A DNA stretch of 12,875 nucleotides from JAWPNA01 sp045402695. GTDB lineage: Bacteria; Acidobacteriota; Polarisedimenticolia; JACPZX01; DASXTC01. The stretch is from the NCBI GenBank assembly GCA_045402695.1, contig JAWPNA010000435.1, positions 1-12,875 on the forward strand. The letters run 5' to 3'. The notes beneath the pieces are model-generated. The model had not been told where the DNA came from and did not search any database. It saw only the letters and a list, made by a program, of their open reading frames with translations. Shown piece after piece: positions 5,554 to 12,875 of the stretch (the first letter of the stretch is position 1; each line of letters begins with the position of its first letter). The position numbers were made by a program, and so were the translations under genes.

Positions 5554-6506
5554 TGGCCGAGACCGCCGGGAGCGAATGACTTGAAGATGTGCAGCCCCGC
5601 CGGCCCGAGGATGACGACGAACAGCGAGGGGAAGATGCACAGGAGCAGCGGGAAGATCAGCTTGATGGTGGTCTTGGCCGCCGCCTCCTCGGCCCGCTGC
5701 CGCCGCTCGACCCGCAGGGCGTCCGAGTGAACGCGCAGCGACCGCGCGATGCTCGTGCCGAAGCGGTCGGTCTGGATGATCATGGAGGCCAGCGAGCTGA
5801 TGTCGTCCACCCCCGTGCGCTCTCCCAGGTTTCTCAGTGCCTCAGCCCTGGTGCGGCCCGCGCGGATCTCCAGGTTCACCACGCGGAATTCATCGGCGAT
5901 CTCGGGATGGGTATCTCTCAGCTCCTCGCTGACGCGCACGATTGCCTGGTTGAGCCCCATCCCCGCCTCCACGCAGACGACGAGAAGGTCCAGCGCGTCG
6001 GGCAGGCTGAGGCGCAGCCTGTGCTGGCGCCGTCTCGCCTTGATCCGGACGAGTATCTTCGGCAGGAGGTATCCGCCGAGGGTCAGCAGGGCGAGCAGCA
6101 GCACCAGCAGCGCGGGGACGATCGGCTTAAACTGGTTGACGATGAGCGGGATGCTTCCCAGCACCAGCGCGGTCACGAGCCTCGCGATCTGGAAGCCGCG
6201 CAGCGATGACTTCGACCGGTAGCCCGCATACAGAAGGAGCCGCGCGCTCTCGGAGTCGGGCTCCAGCCCGATCACGGTGATCTCTCGAGCCCAGTCCTTG
6301 CGCGAGGCCGGAAGCAGGCGGCGCCACCACGGCCGATCCTCCGGGGCCGGGATGGCGGCCGTCATCGCGTCGTTATAGGACGTGGGCTGGATGTCGCGCA
6401 GTCTGGCGAGCGCCGCGCGGCGAGGAGCCAGGGTGACCTGCACGCCAAAGGCGCCGATCAGGAGCGTCACGCTCAGGAAGATCAGGACACAGGCCGCAAT
6501 CAGCAT
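5550..6506 (-). CDS. tadC: TadC, Tad pilus inner-membrane platform protein
   Basis: A 318-residue type II secretion F-domain (T2SSF) membrane protein. With TadB it forms the inner-membrane platform on which the TadA ATPase assembles Flp pili. Visible: an N-terminal membrane segment (2-23), then a cytoplasmic stretch. A helix pair at about 108-125 and 127-150 follows. The cytoplasmic T2SSF domain runs from about 165 to 275, with L-S-L-P-D-A-L-D-L-L (166-175), V-E-A-G-M-G-L-N-Q-A (179-188) and D-R-F-G-T-S-I-A-R-S-L-R (247-258). The C-terminal signature R-A-E-E-A-A-A-K (271-278), then F-P-L-L-L-C-I-F-P and V-I-L-G-P-A (298-303), is the typical TadC ending. The ATG at 6506 has GAGG at 6514-6517, 7 nt upstream and overlapping the tadB stop region; the gap to tadB is 9 nt. 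It ends in a 4-bp overlap with the DUF192 gene. Confidence 0.95.
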   Translation of the reverse strand: MLIAACVLIFLSVTLLIGAFGVQVTLAPRRAALARLRDIQPTSYNDAMTAAIPAPEDRPWWRRLLPASRKDWAREITVIGLEPDSESARLLLYAGYRSKSSLRGFQIARLVTALVLGSIPLIVNQFKPIVPALLVLLLALLTLGGYLLPKILVRIKARRRQHRLRLSLPDALDLLVVCVEAGMGLNQAIVRVSEELRDTHPEIADEFRVVNLEIRAGRTRAEALRNLGERTGVDDISSLASMIIQTDRFGTSIARSLRVHSDALRVERRQRAEEAAAKTTIKLIFPLLLCIFPSLFVVILGPAGLHIFKSFAPGGLGQ

Positions 6507-6515
6507 GTCAGGACC

Positions 6516-7480
6516 TCACACCTCGATGTTGACGATTTTGCGGATCCAGAAGAACCCCAGGACCTGCAGCACCAAGGCGCAGGCCAGCATTCGCAGACCC
6601 CAGACCTCGGTGAAGATGATCTTCATGTATTTGAAGTTGATCGCGTAGATCAGGCACGCCATCACCGGGGGCAGCACCGTGAGAATGACCCCGGTCAGGC
6701 GAGCTTGCGCCGTGTGCACCCTGAGCTGTCTCAGGATCCGGAAACGCTCCCGGATCGTGTAGGCGATCTTGTCGAGGATCTCCGAGAGGTTGCCCCCCGA
6801 CTGGCGCTGCACCATGATGGCCACGACGAATAGCTTCAGATCCACCAGTTCGATCCGGTCGAGCAGGCCCATCAGCGCGTTGCGCAACGGGAGACCCAGG
6901 TTCTGCTCCTCGAAGACGCGGTGAAATTCCTTGCCCACCGGGTCGGGCATCTCGTCGGCCACCATCTTGATGCCGGTGGAGAAGGCGTGCCCCGCGCGAA
7001 TCGCCCTCGACATCAGGTCCACCGCCTCGGGGAACTGAGTCTCGAACCGGCGGAAGCGGCGCTTGCGGCAGATGCGCACGTACAGATACGGTGTCGTGCC
7101 CAACAGCAGCCCGAGCGCGGCCGAGAGCAGCAGTCCGAGGTGGAGAGCCTGGCCCCCCACGATCCCGAGCCCCGCAAGCACCAGCATCGCGAGGAGCAAG
7201 GTCCCCACCCGGATATCGAGATCGGCCTGTTCGATCAGCTTGCGCATGTTGGCGGCCAGGCGCATCGAGTTCAGCAGCCTCTGCAGGGGGCCGAAGCCGC
7301 TCAACGAATCGTCGCGCAGAATGGTCTCGCCGGCGATGTCCTCCTGAGCACCCGCTTCGAGCACGGCTTTGTTGAGCAGGTCGCGCTCGATGCGGCGCCG
7401 CGCGGTCCTGTCCCGGCCGAAGGAGATCCAGAAGACGAACAACGAGACGGCGAAGAAGCTCAGCGTGCAGGCCAGCAGGA

Positions 7481-7484
<4 letters not shown>
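6516..7484 (-). CDS. tadB: TadB, Tad pilus inner-membrane platform protein
   Basis: A 322-residue T2SSF-family protein and partner of TadC. Visible: an N-terminal membrane helix (2-20); a basic cytoplasmic linker (24-32); and residues about 70-90, M-R-K-L-I-E-Q-A-D-L-D, the usual 'L..AGL' element before the first platform helices. Two membrane segments follow at about 95-112 and 115-136. The cytoplasmic T2SSF domain (about 148-255) has F-P-E-A-V-D-L-M-S-R-A-I-R-A-G-H-A-F (151-168) and the family motif Q-R-Q-S-G-G-N-L-S-E-I-L-D (226-238). C-terminal helices lie at about 263-282 and 296-314. The ATG at 7484 overlaps the tadA stop by ATGA (7481-7484). It has a strong GGGAGGA at 7489-7495 inside the end of tadA, so it is both coupled and independently initiated. 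Confidence 0.95.
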
Positions 7485-8857
<1,373 letters not shown>

Positions 8858-8860
8858 CGT

Positions 8861-8870
8861 CTCACCTCCC
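8861..8870 (-). promoter_or_regulatory. Ribosome binding site deciding the GTG start of tadA
   Basis: Read on the minus strand this is GGGAGGTGAG, an almost perfect anti-16S match. The GTG at 8857 begins 3 nt after the decamer and is in frame with tadA, whereas the ATG at 8839 is too distant for this site. Confidence 0.7.
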
Positions 8871-8877
8871 AAAGGCG

Positions 8878-8890
8878 TCATGCCGCATGA
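8878..8890. repeat. 13-bp palindrome in the tadZ-tadA gap
   Basis: TCATGC-C-GCATGA has two perfect 6-bp arms around one base. It lies in the only sizeable gap inside the Tad operon (46 nt), 8 nt upstream of the tadA ribosome binding site. It could be an operator or form a small mRNA hairpin that affects tadA translation. It could also be chance. Confidence 0.4.
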
Positions 8891-8903
8891 TTCCAGCTCA
8901 CGA

Positions 8904-10127
8904 TCACGCAATGAATGCCGCGCGGCCGGGCACGATCTTTCTGAAGAACCGCCCCATGCCGCCGGTGGTGGTTTCGCCGGCGGCGCCGCTGGCGAGCAGC
9001 GCCGCGTACTCCATGAACGCCGCCTGCAATCGGCCCTTTCCTTTCGCGATGATGGGAACCCCCTCGTTAATCGCACGTTCTGCGGTCTTGGCGTCTGAGG
9101 GGATCGACCAGACCACGGGTGCGTCAAGCGCCTGCCGCGCGTCGCGCATGGTCAGATCGGCGTTTCCATCCAGCTTGTTGACGACCACCCTCAACGAATC
9201 GCCCGTGACGCCGAACTCGCGCATCCGCCTGATCATGGCTTGCGCCCTCTTGAGCGCCAGAAAGTCGAGCGTCGTCACGACGTGCACCATGTGGGCCTGG
9301 TTGAGGGCCGCCATCTCGGTTTCGCCCATGCCGCCTCCGGCCAGCACCACGTCGTCATGGTGGTCGCAGAGGAAGTTCACGATCGCGCTGATCTGATCCG
9401 GAGCCACGGCCGCGGGGTTCTCACCTTCCCCCGCCGCGGCCAGCACCAGCAGGCCCGAGTCGTGCCGCATCGCCATGCTGTTGAGCAGATCCACATCGAG
9501 GCGGTGGATGTTGGCCGCCACGTCGGCCAACGTGTAGGCCGGCCTGATCGCCAGCATCGCGCTGGCGTCGCCGCCCGGCCAATCGAGATCGAGAAGGGCC
9601 ACCGATCGCTCCTTCTCCGCAGGATGCGCGCACAGCGCGACCGCCAGGTTCACGGCCACGGTGGTGGCTCCGCATCCCCCCTTCGCGCTGATGAACGACA
9701 TCACGCGGCCACGACGGGCCGGCCCGCTGGCCTCGGCCCCCGAGTGCCGCGTGAGGCGTGCGTGAGCTTCGGAGAGCGCCTGGCGATCCAGCGGGATCGA
9801 CAGAAAATCGGCCGCGCCGGCCCGCATCGCCTGCAGGATCAGGTCCTGCTCTCGGTCGGCGCTTGCCACCAGCACGCGTCCACCCCCGCCCTGCAGGCAG
9901 ATTTCGCGCAACGTCCTGATCCCCAAGGCGGCATCCGAGTCCAGGTCGAGAATGATGGCCGACGCGCTTCCCGAGCGCAGGGCCTCGGCCGCCTGCGCCA
10001 CGGCGCCCTCCGCCAGGGGGGCCCGCCCCGAGATTTTCGCGCCGGCGGCAGAGCCTGTCCTCTCCGCTTCGGCGAGGAAGCTGGAACGCGATGAGATCAG
10101 AAACAACGCATGCCTCGATGTCATCAT
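8904..10127 (-). CDS. tadZ: TadZ/CpaE, pilus localisation protein
   Basis: A 407-residue protein with the TadZ/CpaE layout: an atypical receiver-like domain (about 5-125, with A-I-I-L-D-L-D-S-D at 57-65 at the usual phospho-acceptor position), then a ParA/MinD-superfamily domain (about 140-385). The family places the Tad machine in the cell and recruits other Tad proteins. The deviant Walker A reads K-G-G-C-G-A-T-T (149-156). It keeps the signature first Lys but has Ala where the P-loop Lys would be, as is common in CpaE-type proteins. L-L-D-L-D-W-P-G-G-D (178-187) is the A' motif. The Walker B/switch II Asp is also missing: the strand reads D-V-V-L-A-G-G-G (259-266) where family members usually have an Asp. 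ATP hydrolysis is therefore doubtful. The ATG at 10127 overlaps the TadG-like stop by 4 bp, and the start codon is doubled (ATGATG). It has no membrane segment. The tail (381-407) is Gly/basic. Confidence 0.92.
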   Translation of the reverse strand: MMTSRHALFLISSRSSFLAEAERTGSAAGAKISGRAPLAEGAVAQAAEALRSGSASAIILDLDSDAALGIRTLREICLQGGGGRVLVASADREQDLILQAMRAGAADFLSIPLDRQALSEAHARLTRHSGAEASGPARRGRVMSFISAKGGCGATTVAVNLAVALCAHPAEKERSVALLDLDWPGGDASAMLAIRPAYTLADVAANIHRLDVDLLNSMAMRHDSGLLVLAAAGEGENPAAVAPDQISAIVNFLCDHHDDVVLAGGGMGETEMAALNQAHMVHVVTTLDFLALKRAQAMIRRMREFGVTGDSLRVVVNKLDGNADLTMRDARQALDAPVVWSIPSDAKTAERAINEGVPIIAKGKGRLQAAFMEYAALLASGAAGETTTGGMGRFFRKIVPGRAAFIA

Positions 10128-11206
10128 TTCACCAGTCGGACAGTCTGGAGGAGCGCGCCGGGGCCGATGCCGCCCATCCCCAGCGCCGGGACGAGCCGTC
10201 CCGTGATGGTGCCGTTGGGATTCACGCCCTCGATGAAGAACCCGGAGATGTTCGTGACAAGTAGGTCCTGCTTCCCCGAATCGGGGGGGAAGCCTGGATG
10301 GAACATCGGCACCCTGCCGATCCTGGGGCTGGCGCCCGGTGGAAAGGCGCTTCCCTCGATCCCGACGCCGTCCACCCAGTGGGCGCCCGGATCCAGGTCG
10401 TACAGGGCCTGAGTCCCCTGCTTGCTAGGGCCGACCAGGTTGCCGTTCTGCGTGAGGACGTAGTCGCCGACCTCGACGATGTCGCTGTTGCACTGGTAGA
10501 TGTTCTCACGGTACCTGTCGCCGCCGGTGTCCGGGCTGTCGGGGATCGGAAGGTCGATCGGGAAGAACTGACCGGGGGTGATGGCGTCGCCCGGGGACCC
10601 CATCTTCAGGTTGAGCTGCGTGCCGAAATCCATGTCGGCGTTGCGGTACGTCGTCCCCCACGAGGTTACACCCGGCTCGTAGTAGTCGATCAAGGGGTCG
10701 TAGACGCCGTTGGCGTTCACGTCGTCGTAGGCATCCGGAATGGCCCACGGCTTCAGGCAGGACGCGGTGTCGGCGGGGCCGACCTCGGCCGTGGCCGTGG
10801 CCGTCACGTCAACCCAGTCGATGCTCAGCACCTTGGCGAAGAAGGTCGGCACGGCGTTGCCGCGCGCGTTGATCCTGCGCGCCGTCACCGTCACCCGCTT
10901 GTTGACGAGGTCCACCTGGATGTCCTCCGCCGGCTGGATGTCCACCTGCTGCTTGATCATCTCGTGCTGCTCGGCGAAGGTCTCCGCCACGTTGGTGGCG
11001 ACGGTCGCGTCATCCGGGCTCAGGATGAGGGTCCCGGCCCCCGCCAAGGCTCCCGAATCCGCGGCGTTCTGCGCCTGTCCCTTCGCCGTGAACAGCATGC
11101 CCACGTCAATGGCGAGGGCCGCCATGCCCAGCAGCACGACCATGGCCAGCGCCACGAAGACCAGGCTGACTCCACTCTCGTCGTTTCTCATCCTGATGAA
11201 GCCCAT
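10124..11206 (-). CDS. TadG-like Tad pilus-associated envelope protein
   Basis: A 360-residue protein. The N-terminus (residues 7-55) is the Tad/TadG N-terminal domain: N-D-E-S-G-V-S-L, a membrane helix (13-34), then the family's D-V-G-M-L-F-T-A-K-G-Q-A-Q-N-A-A-D (34-50) and S-G-A-L-A-G-A. Then comes an alpha/beta stretch (to about 142) and a C-terminal extracytoplasmic region beginning C-L-K-P-W-A-I-P-D (150-158). Within it D-x-N-x-N-G-x-x-D-x-x-x-D (162-174) looks like a calcium-binding loop. There is no recognisable von Willebrand A domain, although long TadG proteins often have one. The frame runs far upstream across cpaC, but those residues are its shadow. The ATG at 11206 has TAGGAGAGG 5 nt upstream, sharing bases with the cpaC stop. 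Likely anchored in the inner membrane with its bulk in the periplasm, or incorporated as a minor pilus component. It is coupled to tadZ by ATGA. Confidence 0.85.
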   Translation of the reverse strand: MGFIRMRNDESGVSLVFVALAMVVLLGMAALAIDVGMLFTAKGQAQNAADSGALAGAGTLILSPDDATVATNVAETFAEQHEMIKQQVDIQPAEDIQVDLVNKRVTVTARRINARGNAVPTFFAKVLSIDWVDVTATATAEVGPADTASCLKPWAIPDAYDDVNANGVYDPLIDYYEPGVTSWGTTYRNADMDFGTQLNLKMGSPGDAITPGQFFPIDLPIPDSPDTGGDRYRENIYQCNSDIVEVGDYVLTQNGNLVGPSKQGTQALYDLDPGAHWVDGVGIEGSAFPPGASPRIGRVPMFHPGFPPDSGKQDLLVTNISGFFIEGVNPNGTITGRLVPALGMGGIGPGALLQTVRLVK

Positions 11207-11211
11207 CTTCG

Positions 11212-11220
11212 CCTCTCCTA
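11212..11220 (-). promoter_or_regulatory. Ribosome binding site overlapping the cpaC stop
   Basis: Minus-strand TAGGAGAGG begins with the TAG stop of cpaC and lies 5 nt before the ATG at 11206. It fixes that start against the later in-frame ATG at 11191 and links translation of the two genes. Confidence 0.7.
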
Positions 11221-12875
11221 TTTCTTGACCGGCTTTTCGGTGTCGTCGAATGTCTCGGGCATCTCCAGCGACGGCAGCTCCCTGCCGGTCCCCAGAGGCT
11301 CCACGATCTGCGGTGTCACGATCACGAGCAGCTCCGTCCTGTTCTTCTCGAGACTCTTGCTGCGGAACAGATGGCCCAGGAGCGGGATATCGCCCAGCAC
11401 CGGGATCTTTGACTTGGTGTTCATCAAGTTCCTGTCGTAAAGCCCAGCGATGGCGAAGCTCTGCCCGTCCTTCAGCTCGACTTCGGTCTCGGCCCGGCGC
11501 ACGATGAGCGACGGGATCCGGAACCCCTCGATCAGGACGCCGTTGGCGAAGTCCAGCGAGGAGACCTCCGGCTTCACCTTCATCACGATCACGCCGTCGT
11601 TGTGGATCGATGGCTTGAAGTCGAGGCTGATGCCGAACTTCTTCCAGACGACCGTGATGGCCACGAAATTGGCCCCCGGTTGCGCGATTGGCACGGGGAA
11701 CTCGCCGCCCGCCAGGAAGTTGGCGTCCTGACCGTCGGCCGCGATCAGCGTCGGCTCTGCCAGCTCCTGGAACAGCCCGCGCTGCTTGAGAGCGGTGATG
11801 AAGAGGCCCAGGTCGAGCGACTTCTCGAAGAAGCTCAGGTTGATGGCGTCGCCCCACGTCAGCTCGGGGCCCGCCGGATCGTTGAGCAGGTTGCCGCGAG
11901 GCGGGTTGAATTGCCCCGTCCCCGTGGAGCCGCGGTCGCTGCCCGCCGGGTTGGTGGGGTCCACGTGGTGCAGCACGGAGGCGAACTCCGTGAGCGCCGA
12001 CTTGCTCACCTCGGCGAACTTCACTTTCAGCATGACCTGCTTGCGGGCCGCGCCCGGACCGGCCATGTGGTTGACCACCTTCGGCGAGTAGTCGGAGGCC
12101 AGCCTCATCAGCTTCTCGGCCATGTCCGTGCTGCTCACCGGGCCCGTCAGAACGATGCTGTCCTTGGAGGTCTGCACGCGGACATGCTCGTCGGGGAAGA
12201 TCGCCTGCATCTGCTGCTCCAGCGCGGCCGAATCGATGTGCACCACCAGCTCGTAGACGATCGCCGCGCCTTCCTTGGGCCACAACACCAGTGACACGGT
12301 GCCGGGCGCCAGGCCGTTGATCAGAAGCTGGGTCGGGCTGATCGCGATCGGCTCCGCCACTGCGGGGTTGCTCACCGAGACACGCGAGATCGGCAAGCCA
12401 GTTTCGAGAGTCAACGACCGCCCCACCGCGATTCTCAGGTTCCGTGCGGTGCCGGCGTTCTCGCCCGCGGCCATCGCCATCGCCATCGTCAGGGCCGGCA
12501 CGGAGGCCGGCTGCATCGCCGCCGCGGGCGTCGTCGTCAGCGCCGCCGCAGGCGACATGATTGAAGCCGCCGAAGGCGGCGTGGGCGGAGCCGCGGCCTC
12601 GGCGGATGCAGCTACCGCCTCCATCCGTGCCACCGTCGGCTTGCCGGCGGGCGTGGCCATGACCTTGGCGGTCATGATCTTCGGCTCGGGCATGCCCGAA
12701 GTGCTCGCCCACTGCACCGAGTTGGTGGGGGGGGCGGAACCCGGCGTGGTGTTGAGGGCCTGCACCTCGGAGCTGTTGTTGATCAGCTTCGGCCTCCCCT
12801 TCTCGCCGCGGGCCCCTTTCAGCGGAGTCAGATCGATATACAGCTCGTTGCCCTTGGCCTGCACCTTGTGCGAAC
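11218..12875 (-). CDS. cpaC: CpaC/RcpA, Tad pilus secretin (5' end outside the window)
   Basis: The outer-membrane secretin through which the Flp pilus exits. The frame is open to the right edge, so the N-terminus is missing; numbering here counts from the GTG codon at 12864. Order of parts: a fragment (1-12) reading K-G-N-E-L-Y-I-D-L; a polar linker; an Ala/Pro/Met-rich low-complexity stretch (about 80-135); the pilus-assembly N-terminal domain (about 140-208, with L-R-I-A-V-G-R-S); a BON-like segment (about 210-268); and the secretin core (about 276-523). The core carries R-I-P-S-L-I-V-R-R-A-E-T-E-V-E-L-K-D-G-Q-S-F and the hallmark V-L-G-D-I-P-L-L-G-H-L-F (489-500), then E-L-L-V-I-V-T-P. 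The acidic/basic tail ends K-P-V-K-K. CpaC proteins usually put the signal peptide directly before the N-terminal domain. Here that position is filled by linker, so the full protein is longer than usual. It is the first Tad gene seen in the window, 11 nt before the TadG-like gene. Confidence 0.93.
   Translation of the reverse strand, partial: SHKVQAKGNELYIDLTPLKGARGEKGRPKLINNSSEVQALNTTPGSAPPTNSVQWASTSGMPEPKIMTAKVMATPAGKPTVARMEAVAASAEAAAPPTPPSAASIMSPAAALTTTPAAAMQPASVPALTMAMAMAAGENAGTARNLRIAVGRSLTLETGLPISRVSVSNPAVAEPIAISPTQLLINGLAPGTVSLVLWPKEGAAIVYELVVHIDSAALEQQMQAIFPDEHVRVQTSKDSIVLTGPVSSTDMAEKLMRLASDYSPKVVNHMAGPGAARKQVMLKVKFAEVSKSALTEFASVLHHVDPTNPAGSDRGSTGTGQFNPPRGNLLNDPAGPELTWGDAINLSFFEKSLDLGLFITALKQRGLFQELAEPTLIAADGQDANFLAGGEFPVPIAQPGANFVAITVVWKKFGISLDFKPSIHNDGVIVMKVKPEVSSLDFANGVLIEGFRIPSLIVRRAETEVELKDGQSFAIAGLYDRNLMNTKSKIPVLGDIPLLGHLFRSKSLEKNRTELLVIVTPQIVEPLGTGRELPSLEMPETFDDTEKPVKK

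Noticed and set aside
8882..9127. Longer N-terminus for tadA
   Set aside because: The extra residues overlap the end of tadZ, are Arg/Ser/Pro-rich and precede the strong ribosome binding site at 8861-8870. The GTG at 8857 fits better.
12480..12500. GCCATC repeat as a possible phase-variable microsatellite
   Set aside because: Only about three to four imperfect units, inside the Ala/Met-rich linker of cpaC. The 6-nt unit keeps the frame, so it would not switch expression.
11207..12712. Upstream extension of the TadG-like frame (862-codon open frame)
   Set aside because: It runs antisense-free but out of frame across cpaC on the same strand and reads as Arg/Gly-rich nonsense. The true start is at 11206 with a ribosome binding site.

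Overview
The window is GC-rich (about two thirds G+C by eye) and densely coded. It appears chromosomal and comes from a Gram-negative (diderm) bacterium, because it encodes an outer-membrane secretin and three small predicted outer-membrane barrel proteins with signal peptides. The gene content does not fix the phylum. High GC, an unusual Tad gene order and divergent proteins would suit an uncultivated lineage such as Eisenbacteria-, Acidobacteria- or Myxococcota-like bacteria, but that is a guess. I see no tRNA, rRNA, CRISPR array, IS element or phage gene.

Left part (1-1742): a minus-strand SnoaL/NTF2-like protein (90-533) is divergent from a plus-strand PiT-family inorganic phosphate transporter (639-1742). 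They share a short intergenic region of about 105 bp.

Middle-left (1743-3745): three tandem plus-strand paralogues of about 200 residues (1874-2473, 2502-3101, 3107-3745). Each has an N-terminal signal peptide, a conserved 'DWxPxE' region, an acidic hypervariable loop and the same GWGWP-A-x-K carboxy terminus. A good sigma-70-like promoter (1802-1830, exact 17-nt spacer) lies upstream of the first, and an 11-nt-spaced direct repeat sits around the inferred transcription start.

Right part (3785-12875, all minus strand, transcribed right to left): a Tad/Flp pilus (tight adherence) operon. In transcription order it runs: cpaC/rcpA secretin (cut by the right edge), TadG-like pilus-assembly protein, tadZ/cpaE, tadA/cpaF ATPase, tadB, tadC, a DUF192 protein, and a winged-helix/AAA+ ATPase. 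Four of the junctions are 4-bp ATGA stop/start overlaps, so the DUF192 and AAA+ genes are translationally coupled to tadC and should belong to the same operon. The pilin, prepilin peptidase, cpaB/rcpC and TadD are not in the window and may lie to the right, upstream of cpaC.

The genes fit together as follows. TadA powers assembly on the TadB/TadC inner-membrane platform, TadZ places the machine, and CpaC is the outer-membrane channel. The TadG-like protein is probably an envelope or pilus-associated component. The DUF192/AAA+ pair is the least understood part of the locus and the best candidate for an undescribed accessory module. The convergent OMP triplet next to it is a second candidate, with no demonstrated link to the pilus.
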